Made by a program: the position numbers and the translations under genes. Of a stretch of 64,000 nt of DNA, positions 20,619 through 32,293 are shown one piece after another. The notes under the pieces were generated by a model. The model was not told the origin of the DNA, did no database searches, and worked only from the letters and a program-made list of their open reading frames with translations. Source of the DNA: Pseudomonas pisciculturae (GTDB lineage Bacteria > Pseudomonadota > Gammaproteobacteria > Pseudomonadales > Pseudomonadaceae); assembly GCF_015461805.1 (NCBI RefSeq), contig NZ_JACVZE010000002.1:1-64000 (forward strand), written 5' to 3'. How positions within the stretch are numbered: the first letter of the stretch is position 1; the number at the start of each line of letters is the position of its first letter.

Positions 20619-21659
20619 TTACTTGGCAGCCCACGAGTTAAAACGCTGCTCCAACTGCTCGCCGTTATCCGCCCAGAAGCTCACGTCGATCTGCACCTGA
20701 TTGGCGATGTTTTCCGGGGTGGTCGGCATGTCCTTGAGGATGTCCTTGGCCAGCAACGGTACGGCTTGGGTGTTGGCCGGGCCGTAGGCGATGTTTTCCG
20801 AGTAGGTCTTCTGCTGCTGCGGCTGTACCGAGAAGGCGATGAATTTCTTCGCGGCTTCTGCACGGTCTTTGGCCAGGCCTTTAGGAATCGCCCATGCGTC
20901 GAAGTCGTAGATGCCGCCGTTCCACACCACTTTGAGGTTGCTTTCTTTCTGCACGGCGGCGATGCGGCCGTTGTAGGCCGAGCTCATCACTACGTCACCC
21001 GAAGCGAGGTACTGCGGCGGCTGTGCGCCGGCTTCCCACCACTGGATCGACGGCTTGAGCTCATCGAGTTTCTTGAAGGCACGGTCCTGGCCATCTTTAC
21101 CGGCCAGCACTTTGTAGACGTCTTTGGGCGCTACGCCGTCGGCCATCAGGGCGAATTCCAGGGTGTACTTGGCGCCTTTACGCAGGCCGCGCTTGCCCGG
21201 GAATTTCTTGGTGTCCCAGAAATCGGCCCAGCTGGTTGGCGCGCTGGTCAGCTTGTCGGCGTTGTAGGCCAACACGGTGGACCACACGAAGAAACCCACG
21301 CCGCAGGGCTGGATTGCGCCTTTTACGTAGTCGGCGGTGTTGCCGAACAGTTTCGGGTCCAGGGGCTCGAACATGTCTTCGTCGCAGCCACGGGACAGCT
21401 CTGGCGACTCTACTTCGACCAGGTCCCAGGAGACGCTCTTGGTGTCGACCATGGCTTTGACCTTGGCCATTTCGCCGTTGTACTCACCGGCGACGATTTT
21501 GCCGTAGCCCGCGCTTTCCCACGGCGCGTAGAACGCCTTGACCTGGGCCGCCTTATTCGCGCCACCAAAGGACACGACCGTGAGGTCCGGGCCGGCCATG
21601 GCCTGGGTCGCGCCCATCAAACCGAGGGCCAGCGCTGAATACTTCAAGGATTTCAACAT
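20619..21659 (-). CDS. agtB: Periplasmic binding protein, GABA/5-aminovalerate ABC transporter (AgtB-like)
   Basis: Secreted substrate-binding protein of the spermidine/putrescine type, 346 residues. A signal peptide covers about residues 1-22 (MLKSLKYSALALGLMGATQ, cleavage after AMA). The mature part starts GPDLTVVSFGGANKAAQVKA, typical of this class. The start at 21659 is chosen over an in-frame codon at 21695 because it places the charged N-terminus and hydrophobic core correctly. In PAO1 the orthologous system imports GABA and 5-aminovalerate; that substrate is inference here. Confidence 0.85.
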   Translation of the reverse strand: MLKSLKYSALALGLMGATQAMAGPDLTVVSFGGANKAAQVKAFYAPWESAGYGKIVAGEYNGEMAKVKAMVDTKSVSWDLVEVESPELSRGCDEDMFEPLDPKLFGNTADYVKGAIQPCGVGFFVWSTVLAYNADKLTSAPTSWADFWDTKKFPGKRGLRKGAKYTLEFALMADGVAPKDVYKVLAGKDGQDRAFKKLDELKPSIQWWEAGAQPPQYLASGDVVMSSAYNGRIAAVQKESNLKVVWNGGIYDFDAWAIPKGLAKDRAEAAKKFIAFSVQPQQQKTYSENIAYGPANTQAVPLLAKDILKDMPTTPENIANQVQIDVSFWADNGEQLEQRFNSWAAK

Positions 21660-21703
21660 TGTTGTTCTCTCCACGTGCAGGGTTGGTGAAGCCATGGGGG
21701 CGA

Positions 21704-22816
21704 TTAATTCGCCTCTAGAAGTGGGTCGAGTGCGCGAACGTGCTCGACTTGCCAGCCAATCGGTACCACGTCGCCAACCGCCAACGCTGGGTCCAGCTCG
21801 GCAATCGGTTGTTTCACAAAAAAATCGGCCTTGCCGCAGACTTCCAGGCGCACCCGCACGTGGTCGCCCAAGTAGATGAACTCAGCCACCCGGCCCGAGA
21901 AACGGTTGACGCAGCTTTCGCTGGAGCCATTGAGGCTGACGCGCTCGGGGCGCACCGACAGGGTCACCGGGCCGCCAATCTGGCCGACGTTCACCGCCAG
22001 CGCCTCGACCTTCTCGCCCCGCGCCAGCTCCACCACGCAGCGGTCGCCGGTGTGGCTGTGCAGGCGGCCGTTGAGGCGGTTGTTCTCGCCGATAAAGTTG
22101 GCAACGAAGGTGTTTTTCGGTTCTTCATACAGCGTGCGCGGCGGGGCGATCTGCTGGATCTCGCCCTGGTGGAACACTGCCACGCGATCAGACATGGTCA
22201 AGGCTTCGCCCTGGTCGTGGGTCACGTACACCACCGTCACGCCGAGGCGCTGGTGCAGGTGTTTGATCTCCATCTGCATGTGTTCGCGCAGCTGTTTGTC
22301 GAGGGCGCCGAGGGGTTCGTCCATCAGCACCAACTGAGGTTCAAACACCAACGCACGGGCCAGGGCCACACGCTGTTGCTGACCGCCGGACAGTTGCGCC
22401 GGGTAGCGCTGGGCGAAGGCGTCGAGCTGCACCATGCTCAGCACGCGTTTGACCCGCTCGCTGATGTCAGTCTTGCTCAAACCACGCACCGACAGCGGGA
22501 ACGCGAGATTCTCGGCCACCGTCATGTGCGGGAACAGCGCGTAGTTCTGGAACACCATGCCAATGTCGCGCTTGTGCGGCGGCACATTGTTGATGGAGCG
22601 CCCGGCCAGCTGGATTTCGCCCGCGGTCGGCGTTTCAAAGCCGGCAAGCATCATCAGGCTGGTGGTCTTGCCCGAACCGGAAGGCCCGAGCAAGGTGAGG
22701 AACTCGCCCTTGCGAATCTCAAGGTTGAGGTCTTTGACGATCAGGTTCTCGCCGTCGTAGCTCTTCTGCACGCCACGAAAGCTGACCAGGACCTCATTTG
22801 AATCCACCTCGCTCAT
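21704..22816 (-). CDS. agtA: ABC transporter ATP-binding protein, GABA/5-aminovalerate (AgtA-like)
   Basis: ATPase subunit of 370 residues, PotA-like. It has Walker A GPSGSGKTTS, the signature LSGGQQQR, Walker B LVLMDEP and a C-terminal TOBE domain (about 290-360). The ATG at 22816 (MSEVDSNEVLVSF) heads the four-gene operon. The 225-base upstream gap carries a perfect dyad (22926-22941) and then the response regulator gene agtR on the same strand. Confidence 0.86.
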   Translation of the reverse strand: MSEVDSNEVLVSFRGVQKSYDGENLIVKDLNLEIRKGEFLTLLGPSGSGKTTSLMMLAGFETPTAGEIQLAGRSINNVPPHKRDIGMVFQNYALFPHMTVAENLAFPLSVRGLSKTDISERVKRVLSMVQLDAFAQRYPAQLSGGQQQRVALARALVFEPQLVLMDEPLGALDKQLREHMQMEIKHLHQRLGVTVVYVTHDQGEALTMSDRVAVFHQGEIQQIAPPRTLYEEPKNTFVANFIGENNRLNGRLHSHTGDRCVVELARGEKVEALAVNVGQIGGPVTLSVRPERVSLNGSSESCVNRFSGRVAEFIYLGDHVRVRLEVCGKADFFVKQPIAELDPALAVGDVVPIGWQVEHVRALDPLLEAN

Positions 22817-22925
22817 ACCCGCACCTTTGTGTTTTGGACTGCTGTGGCACAAGCGTAGTCCAGCCGCGAGACCCCGGAAATCGGGGGCCGGGAGAGAATT
22901 GCATCAGCCGGATGGAAGGTTTGGG

Positions 22926-22941
22926 GTAGGGAACGCCCTAC
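22926..22941. promoter_or_regulatory. Perfect dyad upstream of agtA
   Basis: GTAGGG-AACG-CCCTAC, a 6-bp perfect inverted repeat with a 4-base centre, 110 bases upstream of the agtA start and about 100 past the agtR stop. This form suits a dimeric regulator such as the neighbouring LuxR-type response regulator. The role is inferred; no footprint is known to me. Confidence 0.4.
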
Positions 22942-23041
22942 ACGGATGGCGCGTACGGGACGGTGCAGCCACAAGGGCGAAGCTGCAAGCGGCAAGAATG
23001 GGATTGAGGGTGTTTCAAAGGTGTCGTTATTAGGTATGTGG

Positions 23042-23671
23042 TTAGAGCAACTTGTGTTCCATGGCGTACTTCACCAGCTCCGCCAACGAGGTGATATTGA
23101 GCTTTTGCATCAACCGCGCCTTGTGGGTGCTGATGGTCTTGCTGCTCAGGGCCAGTTGCTGGGCGATGTCGTTGACGTTGGCGCCCTGGGCCAGGCGCTC
23201 GAATACCGAGAACTCGCGCTCCGAGAGTAGAGAATGCAAGGGCCGAGAGTCGGTGAGGCCGACTTCGAAGACCATGCGGTCGGCCAGGTCCGGGTCGATG
23301 TAACGCCCGCCCGCCGCGACTTTGCGAATGGCCGTGAGCAACAGCGCCGGGTCACTGTCTTTGGTGGCGTAGCCGGCTGCGCCGACCTTCAAGGCACGGG
23401 CGGCCATTTGCGCTTCATCGTGCATCGACAGCACCAGGATCGCCGGCGGGTTGCTCAGCGCACGAATCCGCGCGATGGCTTCCAGACCGTTGACGCCGGG
23501 CATCGAGATATCCAGCAACACCACCTCACACGGCACATGGCGCAAGGTCTCCAGCAATTGTTCACCATTGCTCGCCTCGCCCACCACCAGCAGGTCTTTG
23601 GCCAGGCCGATCAATTGCTTGATGCCTTCACGAACAATAGTGTGATCTTCGGCTACCAGTACGCGTATCAC
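23042..23671 (-). CDS. agtR: Two-component response regulator, NarL/LuxR family (AgtR-like)
   Basis: DNA-binding regulator of 209 residues. The receiver has the acidic pair E8/D9, phospho-acceptor D54 (VVLLDISMPG) and a conserved lysine in AAGYATKDSD. The C-terminal LuxR helix-turn-helix is LSEREFSVFERLAQG to KTISTHKARLMQKL. It starts with GTG at 23671 and has GAGGAA upstream. It lies 18 bases after the sensor kinase gene. By synteny with PAO1 it corresponds to AgtR, activator of GABA/5-aminovalerate uptake. Confidence 0.85.
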   Translation of the reverse strand: MIRVLVAEDHTIVREGIKQLIGLAKDLLVVGEASNGEQLLETLRHVPCEVVLLDISMPGVNGLEAIARIRALSNPPAILVLSMHDEAQMAARALKVGAAGYATKDSDPALLLTAIRKVAAGGRYIDPDLADRMVFEVGLTDSRPLHSLLSEREFSVFERLAQGANVNDIAQQLALSSKTISTHKARLMQKLNITSLAELVKYAMEHKLL

Positions 23672-23689
23672 AGGGGCTTCCTCTTATCG

Positions 23690-25684
23690 TTATGCATCCA
23701 ACGGCACCGTGACACTCAGGGTAGTGCCCTCCCCCAACTCGCTGTGCAGGCTCAACTGCCCACCCATGATCAGCACCCGCTCGCGCATGCCCACCAGGCC
23801 AAACGACACGGCGCGGCCTTGGGCCTGGACGAAACCGACACCATCATCGCTGATCGTCAGCCTTAAATCGGTGCCTTCCACCGCCAGGGTCAGCTCGACT
23901 GTATGCGCCTGGGCATGGCGCATCACGTTGGTCAGCGCCTCCTGCAAGATGCGAAACAAGCCGATGGCCTTGGCATCGCTCAAGGTCGGCAGATTATCTG
24001 GAACTTGGACCAGACAGGGGATTTGTGTACGCGCTTCAAAACGCCGTGCCTGCCATTCAATGGCCGACGCAATGCCCGCATCGAGAATCGGCGGGCGTAA
24101 TGCAGTGGCCACATCGCGTACCAGTTGGAACAGTTGGGCGATCAGGCGCTTCATGCTGTTCAAGCGCTCGTGCAGGCCGGGGTCCAACTGCGCGTAGGCC
24201 AGTTCGCACATGGAGGTTTCCAGCTTGAGCACGGTGAGCATCTGCCCGAGTTCGTCGTGCACTTCGCGGGCGATGCGGGCTTTTTCTTCTTCGCGCACGG
24301 TTTCCAGGTGGGCGGACAGCTCGCGCAACTGCGCTTCACTTTGCAGCAACGCGGCCAACGTGCGGCGCAGTTCGGTGACATCGTTGAGGTAGACCACCAG
24401 GTATTCGGCGTCGGCAAACCGCAGAAAGCTCAAGGAAACGTTGACGGGCAATGTGCTGCCGTCGGCGCGCCGACAATCGGTGGCAAAGTTCTGCGGGCCG
24501 TCTTCGCTGGCGCGGGCGCGCTTCCACAGGTTGAGCCAGCGGTCCATGTGCAGCGTCGGGTCGAGGTCGGCCAGCGGGCGCTCGATCAACGCGTCAGGGC
24601 CATAGCCGAGCATGGTTTCGGCGGCGCGGTTGGCGTAGCGCACATGGCTGTCCCAATTGACCCACAGGATGCCGACGGTGCTTTGGTCGATAGAAAATTG
24701 CGTCAATCGCAGCGCTTCGGCACCGGCGGCGCGGGCCGCGCTTTCTTCGCGGGCGGCAAGCAGGCCGTGCTCAAGCGCCCGTTGCTGACGGCGCTGCCAG
24801 AACACCACTGCCAGGCTGGCGAGCAGCAGTAGCGCTAACAACAGGCTGATGTTCTGCCACAAGCCTGGGGACTCGGTCAGCCGAGGGTACTTGGGTTGCA
24901 GCCAACGGCTGTGCAGTTGGTCCAGGTCACGGGCGGGGATGGCACGCAGGGCGCTTTCCATGATGCCGGACAGCTCGGGCCAATCGCGGCGGGTGGCTAC
25001 CCGCAGCAACTGCGGCAGGCCGATATCCCCGACCACCGCCAACCCGGCGAACTCCGCCTCGCCAGACAACCGGCTCAACTGCGCCTCATCCACCACCGCA
25101 TAACGCGCCTGCTGGCTCACCAGCAATTGCAGGGCCTGGCGCTCGATGGGCACGCCTTGCAGGTTGAGGCTCGGGTAGGTGCTGCGCAGGTAGTCGGCCA
25201 CGGCGCTGGGCATGCGTACGGCAACGCGCGATTGCTCGTCGAGCTTTTCCAGCTCCACCGCGCCGCCGCCGTCACGAATACCGACGATGTGCTGGGGCAC
25301 GCGCATATAAGGGTCGGTAAATAACCACAGGCGCAAGCCGGACGGGGTTTGTTGCAGGCCGGGGGCCATGTCTATCTCGCCGTCGCGCAGGGCAGCTTCC
25401 AGCTGGTCCTGGTTGGGAAAGTTGCGCCAGGTCAGCTCGATATTCAGCGCCCTGGCCAGCCACTGCATCAGCTCTACATTGGCCCCGGACAACCGCTGCA
25501 AGCGTCGGTCGTATTGGGCGAAAGGCGCCTGCAATACCACGCCCACCCGCAGCTCCGGGTGCTGAGCCAACCATTCGCGTTGCTGTGCAGTGAGCTGCGC
25601 CTGCGGCACGGCGGGCACAGTCGCGGCATTCGCCATCAAGGCAAAGCATAAACAGCCGATAAACAGCAGACAGCGAAAACCCAT
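23690..25684 (-). CDS. agtS: Sensor histidine kinase with periplasmic solute-binding domain (AgtS-like)
   Basis: Membrane sensor of 664 residues. Order: signal peptide (1-20), periplasmic SBP_bac_3 domain (about 40-260), one transmembrane helix (about 277-298), PAS domain (about 330-445), then HisKA_3 with the phospho-accepting histidine near residue 474 (REVHDELGQ) and a HATPase domain (DDGVGF, GLVGMRERV). The solute-binding domain suggests direct sensing of an amino-acid-like ligand. Together with AgtR and the adjacent transporter it matches agtSR of PAO1, reported to respond to GABA/5-aminovalerate; ligand identity here is inferred. Confidence 0.84.
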   Translation of the reverse strand: MGFRCLLFIGCLCFALMANAATVPAVPQAQLTAQQREWLAQHPELRVGVVLQAPFAQYDRRLQRLSGANVELMQWLARALNIELTWRNFPNQDQLEAALRDGEIDMAPGLQQTPSGLRLWLFTDPYMRVPQHIVGIRDGGGAVELEKLDEQSRVAVRMPSAVADYLRSTYPSLNLQGVPIERQALQLLVSQQARYAVVDEAQLSRLSGEAEFAGLAVVGDIGLPQLLRVATRRDWPELSGIMESALRAIPARDLDQLHSRWLQPKYPRLTESPGLWQNISLLLALLLLASLAVVFWQRRQQRALEHGLLAAREESAARAAGAEALRLTQFSIDQSTVGILWVNWDSHVRYANRAAETMLGYGPDALIERPLADLDPTLHMDRWLNLWKRARASEDGPQNFATDCRRADGSTLPVNVSLSFLRFADAEYLVVYLNDVTELRRTLAALLQSEAQLRELSAHLETVREEEKARIAREVHDELGQMLTVLKLETSMCELAYAQLDPGLHERLNSMKRLIAQLFQLVRDVATALRPPILDAGIASAIEWQARRFEARTQIPCLVQVPDNLPTLSDAKAIGLFRILQEALTNVMRHAQAHTVELTLAVEGTDLRLTISDDGVGFVQAQGRAVSFGLVGMRERVLIMGGQLSLHSELGEGTTLSVTVPLDA

Positions 25685-25761
25685 GATCCACGTCTCACAT
25701 CACTGACAAACACTGACCAACCCATTAGGCTGCTGGAATCTCTTCTGGCCGGGAATTAACG

Positions 25762-26736
25762 ATGCCCTTTATTCACCGCTCGGCACTGCCAGCATTGTGC
25801 CTGTCGCTGCTGTTTACCAGCGCCTTTTGTGTAAACGCCGCAGACGCACCGCCGCCGGTCGCCGAAAAACCGGTAGAACGCCAGCCTTTGCCAGAGCGCA
25901 GCCAGGAAGAAGCCAGCTTTCTTACACGCACAATCCCCCAGCAGGAACAGCAACAACTGCAGGCCGGCAGCGATTCATTCCTCGCCCTGTGGAAACCCGC
26001 TAATAGCGCCGAGCCTGAAGGCGTGGTGATTATCGTACCGGGCAGCGGTGAAAATGCTGACTGGCCTCAAGCCATCGGCCCATTGCGCCACAAATTGCCG
26101 GACGCCAACTGGGGCACCCTCAGCCTGTCATTGCCGGATGTGAGCGTAGACACCCTGCCACCCCGCGTGATGGAAGCGCCCAAGGCCACCGTCGACACCA
26201 GCAGCAAGGAAGCCAGCACCGCCGACAAGCCTATCGAGCAAGCCGCCAGCGCCGAAGCCGAGGGCACTGACCCGTCGGTAGTGCCGGGCGCAGATGAACA
26301 GGATAAGACTGATGCGTCGCGCATCTTCGACCGCATCGACGCCGCAGTGGCCTTCGCCCAAACCCAGAGTGCCCGCAGCGTCGTGCTGGTCGGCCATGGC
26401 ACCGGTGCTTGGTGGGCCGCACGGTATTTGACCGAGAAGCAGCCGTCCCAAGTTCAAAAACTGGTCATGGTTGCCGCGCAGACGCCGAACGGACGTCATC
26501 CAGATGTGCAGCAATTGGTGCCGGGGCTGAAGCTGCCGACCGCCGATGTGTTCTATCAAGACAATGCCCAGGCCCGCAAAAATGCCCAGGCACGGGCACA
26601 GGCGGCCAAGCGGTTGAAGAATGAGGGGTATAAGCAAGTGTCGCTCAAGACCGTGCCTGGCAACAGTGCGGCGGAGCAGGAGCAGTTGTATCGAAGGGTG
26701 CGTGGGTGGTTGAGCCCGCAGGCGGCTACAGACTGA
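25762..26736 (+). CDS. DUF3530 alpha/beta-hydrolase-like secreted protein
   Basis: Function unknown. The 324-residue protein has a signal peptide (about 1-26, ending VNAADA) and an alpha/beta-hydrolase-like core with VVIIVPGSGENADWP (about 93-107) and VVLVGHGTGAWWAARYL (about 207-223). The nucleophile elbow, normally GxSxG, reads GHGTG, so glycine stands where the catalytic serine should be. A polar low-complexity insert (about 135-185) separates the two motifs. It is divergent from agtS by 77 bases and ends at a REP doublet. Confidence 0.75.
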   Translation: MPFIHRSALPALCLSLLFTSAFCVNAADAPPPVAEKPVERQPLPERSQEEASFLTRTIPQQEQQQLQAGSDSFLALWKPANSAEPEGVVIIVPGSGENADWPQAIGPLRHKLPDANWGTLSLSLPDVSVDTLPPRVMEAPKATVDTSSKEASTADKPIEQAASAEAEGTDPSVVPGADEQDKTDASRIFDRIDAAVAFAQTQSARSVVLVGHGTGAWWAARYLTEKQPSQVQKLVMVAAQTPNGRHPDVQQLVPGLKLPTADVFYQDNAQARKNAQARAQAAKRLKNEGYKQVSLKTVPGNSAAEQEQLYRRVRGWLSPQAATD

Positions 26737-26754
26737 TAAACACCGCAGGGTAAA

Positions 26755-26844
26755 TGTGGGAGGGGGCTTGCCCCCGATAGCTATCTGTCAGTTGATACAT
26801 GTGTTGACTGACACACCGCCATCGGGGGCAAGCCCCCTCCCACA
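26755..26844. repeat. REP doublet (REPIN), 90 bp
   Basis: Inverted REP pair with left arm TGTGGGAGGGGGCTTGCCCC and matching right arm, between the converging ends of the DUF3530 gene and djlA. It may serve as the transcript end for both. Confidence 0.93.
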
Positions 26845-26871
26845 TTGAATTGGGTTTGCACATCCAATCTG

Positions 26872-27639
26872 TCAGCGAAAATCCCGACGCTCACGAATCA
26901 ACGCATACGCACTGTGCAACTCACGCGTACGCTCGGTCGCCTCTCGCACTTGCGCCGGGCTGGCCCCACTGCCGGCCACCTTGTCCGGGTGATGACGGCT
27001 GAGCAGGCGCCGATAAGCCCGCTTGATCGCCGAAGGTTCGGAGGTGGCCGTCACGCCCAGCAGGCGCAACGCGTCCTGATAACTGCCACCCCGACTGACC
27101 AACGGCTTGCGCTCCGGCGTGAAATCCGCGGCCAGCGCCTTGAGCTGTTGTGGCGTCCAGCCCAGCCACTTGCCCCACAGGTCGATCAAATCGCGCTCGG
27201 CGTCATCCGCCTTGCCGTCCGCCCACACCATGCGCCAGCACGCACGCAACACGCCTTCGGCCGCATGGGGCTGAGCCTTAAGCACGCGTAAGTAACTGCG
27301 TACGCGGTCTGAGCCGGACTTGCCGCGATTAAACGCGGCGATGGCACGGCGCTGGGCGGACTCGCTCATGTCCAGCGAGCGCATCTCCTGTCGCGCCTGC
27401 TGAATGTGACCATCCACTACTCGACCGTTGCTCTTGGCCAGGCGCCCCAGCAGCACAAATAACAACTCGTCATTGCGCAACGCCGAGCGCCCGCCCAGGC
27501 GCTCACGCAGTTGCGCCCAGGTGTACAGTTGCAAGCGGCGATCCAGTGCCTGACCCAGCAGCGCGCCCAACAAAGCCCCCGGAATACTGGCAATGGCATA
27601 GCCAGCCCCGGCGCCGATCAGCGTCCCTGGCCACAACAT
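26872..27639 (-). CDS. djlA: Membrane-anchored co-chaperone DjlA
   Basis: J-domain partner of DnaK attached to the inner membrane. The 255-residue protein has a glycine-rich N-terminal membrane segment (about 7-28, GAGAGYAIASIPGALLGALL), a TerB-like domain (about 55-170) and a C-terminal J domain with the HPD motif (SRHHPDKVAG, about 218-226). It starts one base after the murU stop, so it belongs to the amgK-murU-djlA run. Confidence 0.9.
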   Translation of the reverse strand: MLWPGTLIGAGAGYAIASIPGALLGALLGQALDRRLQLYTWAQLRERLGGRSALRNDELLFVLLGRLAKSNGRVVDGHIQQARQEMRSLDMSESAQRRAIAAFNRGKSGSDRVRSYLRVLKAQPHAAEGVLRACWRMVWADGKADDAERDLIDLWGKWLGWTPQQLKALAADFTPERKPLVSRGGSYQDALRLLGVTATSEPSAIKRAYRRLLSRHHPDKVAGSGASPAQVREATERTRELHSAYALIRERRDFR

Positions 27640-27640
27640 G

Positions 27641-29346
<1,706 letters not shown>

Positions 29347-29476
29347 TACAAGGGTCTCCGACGGCCCTAGCCGTCAAGCGGGTCATGCTTTATTATCACG
29401 CATCTTTTTCAGACCATCGAGAGTCGTGCGGCCCACACCGCGGGCAGATGGCACGCAGGAAGCCCGGACTAATAAG

Positions 29477-32293
29477 ATGGCATTGAAATCCCCCGCGTTT
29501 CGTAGAAAATTTCCGTTGCTGGTAACCGGCAGTCTGCTGGCCATGCAACCTTTCGCCACCTCATTCGTGGTCGCCGCGGAACAGTATGACTGCTCAGTCT
29601 CTGCTTCGGGTGCTTGGGATTGCGCGCCGAAAACCGCCGCTGCCCCGTTGCCACCGCGCCCGGTGCATGACGGCGCAGCCGTCAGCTCAGCCAACGACAC
29701 GGCGCAAGCCGCTGTCAGCGGCGGCAAAGCCGAGGCCGTGCCGCAGACCGAGCTGGTCACCGACTCCAAGGGCCGTGGCCTGCGTTCGCGCAGCGCTGAC
29801 TACAGCCACCTGGACTGGGTACCCCGCGATAAGCTGACCGCCGCCCAACTGGCCGAAACCGGCCCGTATTGCGGTGGTGCGTACATCGAGCCGATTCGTC
29901 CTGGCATGAACGACAAGACGAACAAGAGCGATGCGCCTACCTTCATCGGTGCCAAGGCCTCTCGTTACGAGCAGGAACAGCAAGTTGCAACCCTGGCCGG
30001 TGACGTCGTCATGCGCCAGGGCAGCATGCAGCTGGAGTCCGAGGAAGCCAGCCTGTACCAGGCTGAAAACCGTGGCGAGCTGAACGGCAAGGTGCGCCTG
30101 CGCGACAACGGTGCCCTGATCGTCGGCGACCACGCCGAAGTTCAGCTGGACACTGGCGCGGCGCAGATCGACAACGCCGAATACGTGCTGCACAAGTCGC
30201 GCATCCGCGGTAACGCGCTGTACGCCAAGCGTGCCGAAAACGCGATCATCCGTCTCAAGGACGGTACGTACACCACCTGCGAGCCAGACAGCAACGCCTG
30301 GCAGCTCAGGGGCAACAACATCACGTTGAACCCGGCCACCGGTTTCGGTACGGCCACCAACGCGACGTTGCGGATCAAGAACATTCCGATCCTGTACACC
30401 CCCTACATCTACTTCCCGATCGACGACCGTCGCCAATCCGGCTTCCTGCCGCCGAGCTTCAGCTCCGGCAGCGAGACCGGCTTTACCCTGGTTACGCCGT
30501 ACTACTTCAACCTGGCGCCCAACTACGACGCCACGTTGTACCCGCAATACATGACCAAGCGCGGCATGATGATGGAAGGCGAGTTCCGCTACCTCACCAA
30601 GTCCAGCGAAGGCCAGTTCGGCGGCGCGTACCTGAACGACGACAACGACGAGCGCAAGCGTCAGACCGATTACGAAAAAACCCGCTACATGCTCAACTGG
30701 CAGCATAAGGGCGGTGTAGATTCGCGTGTAATGACCGAGGTCGACTACACAACGATCAGCGACCCGTACTACTTCCAGGACCTCAAGTCCTATCAAGAAG
30801 GCGTCGAGAGCCGCGACTACGTGAACCAGCAAGGTGCCGTGACCTATCGTGGCGATACCTTCCAGGCACGTTTGAACGTACAAGCCTATCAACTGGCGAC
30901 GATCTCCCAGATCACACCTTATGACCGGTTGCCGCAGATCACCTTCAATGGTCAGCTGCCATTCCATCCTGGTGGCCTGAACTTCAGCTACGAAACCGAA
31001 GCTGTTCGGTTCGAACGCAGCCTGGAGAACGGTAACTTCATCAACGAAGACGGTGCCTCTGAGCGTCGCCTGGACACCTACGTTACCGGCCTGACCCGTG
31101 CAAACGGTACCCGCCTGAACGTAGCGCCAGCCGTTGAATACCCGATGAACTGGAGCTACGGCTTTGTGACGCCGAAGCTCAAGTACGTTTACACCAAGTA
31201 CGATTTGGACTTGGACAGCCAGGGTAAGAACGACATCGTCGCAGCCCAAGCGGCAGCGGCTCAAGCCGGCACCCAATATGCGGGCGGCACGTTCAAAAGC
31301 TCCCAGGACCGCGCAATCCCGGTTGCCAGCGTCGACAGCGGCCTGTACTTCGACCGCAACACCAACTGGTTCGGTACTGACTATCGCCAGACCTTGGAGC
31401 CACGTGCGTTCTACCTGTACGTGCCCAACAAGGACCAGGCTGATATCCCGGTCTTCGACACCAGCGAGTACTCGTTCAGCTACGCGTCGCTGTTCCGCGA
31501 CAACCGCTTCAGCGGCACCGACCGTATCGGCGACGAAAACAAGCTGTCCCTGGGCTTGACCAGCCGCTGGATCGAAGACAACGGCTTCGAACGTCAGCGC
31601 GTCTCCGTGGGCCAGGCGCTGTACTTCAAGGACCGCGAAGTGCAACTGCCAGGTATCCTCGCCGCCGACCGTGCCGACGCGAACACTGACGTTTCGCCAG
31701 TGGCACTGGACTACGAGTTCCGCTTCAACCGCGACTGGCGCGCCACCGCCGACTACAACTGGGACACCGAAGAGCACGCTCCTCGTTCCGGTAGCGCGAT
31801 GCTTCACTACCAGCCGGAAGACAACCCGAACAAGATCATCAACGTTGGCTACCGCTATCGTAATGACCAAGTCGTTTACAACCAGACGACGGGTAAATGG
31901 CAGTTCGGTGGCGACTACGGTCAGCCAGGCGACCCGAACTACGTGAAGGATTACTACAAAATCCAGCAACACGACTTCTCGATGATGTGGCCGATCATTC
32001 CACAGTGGAACCTGATCACCCGCTGGCAGTACGACTACGCCCGCAACCGTACCCTGGAAGCCTTCGGTGGTTTCGAGTACGACAACTGCTGCTGGAAACT
32101 GCGCGTCATCAACCGTTACTGGGTTTCCAACGACGAATACAGCCAGATCGCCCCGCTTAACGAAAAGGGTGACCACGGGCTCTTCCTGCAGATCGTCCTC
32201 AAAGGACTCGGCGGCCTGACCGGCGCCAAGGTAGAGAGCTTCCTCGACAAAGGCATTGAAGGTTATCGTGAACGTGAAGACCAAGCTTTCTGA
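29477..32293 (+). CDS. lptD: LPS-assembly outer membrane protein LptD
   Basis: Outer-membrane beta-barrel that inserts LPS in the outer leaflet with LptE. The 938-residue protein has a signal peptide (about 1-33, to VVAA), an N-terminal periplasmic LptA-like domain (about 140-270) and a large C-terminal barrel. Cysteines for the two interlinked disulfides are visible: YDCSV and WDC near the mature N-terminus, TTCEPD in the mid-region, and the late CC pair in DNCCWKL. The ATG at 29477 follows AATAAG-type leader with a weak ribosome site; the open frame to 29276 is not family-like. A TATTAT box at 29391-29396 is a possible -10. It overlaps the start of surA. Confidence 0.95.
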   Translation: MALKSPAFRRKFPLLVTGSLLAMQPFATSFVVAAEQYDCSVSASGAWDCAPKTAAAPLPPRPVHDGAAVSSANDTAQAAVSGGKAEAVPQTELVTDSKGRGLRSRSADYSHLDWVPRDKLTAAQLAETGPYCGGAYIEPIRPGMNDKTNKSDAPTFIGAKASRYEQEQQVATLAGDVVMRQGSMQLESEEASLYQAENRGELNGKVRLRDNGALIVGDHAEVQLDTGAAQIDNAEYVLHKSRIRGNALYAKRAENAIIRLKDGTYTTCEPDSNAWQLRGNNITLNPATGFGTATNATLRIKNIPILYTPYIYFPIDDRRQSGFLPPSFSSGSETGFTLVTPYYFNLAPNYDATLYPQYMTKRGMMMEGEFRYLTKSSEGQFGGAYLNDDNDERKRQTDYEKTRYMLNWQHKGGVDSRVMTEVDYTTISDPYYFQDLKSYQEGVESRDYVNQQGAVTYRGDTFQARLNVQAYQLATISQITPYDRLPQITFNGQLPFHPGGLNFSYETEAVRFERSLENGNFINEDGASERRLDTYVTGLTRANGTRLNVAPAVEYPMNWSYGFVTPKLKYVYTKYDLDLDSQGKNDIVAAQAAAAQAGTQYAGGTFKSSQDRAIPVASVDSGLYFDRNTNWFGTDYRQTLEPRAFYLYVPNKDQADIPVFDTSEYSFSYASLFRDNRFSGTDRIGDENKLSLGLTSRWIEDNGFERQRVSVGQALYFKDREVQLPGILAADRADANTDVSPVALDYEFRFNRDWRATADYNWDTEEHAPRSGSAMLHYQPEDNPNKIINVGYRYRNDQVVYNQTTGKWQFGGDYGQPGDPNYVKDYYKIQQHDFSMMWPIIPQWNLITRWQYDYARNRTLEAFGGFEYDNCCWKLRVINRYWVSNDEYSQIAPLNEKGDHGLFLQIVLKGLGGLTGAKVESFLDKGIEGYREREDQAF

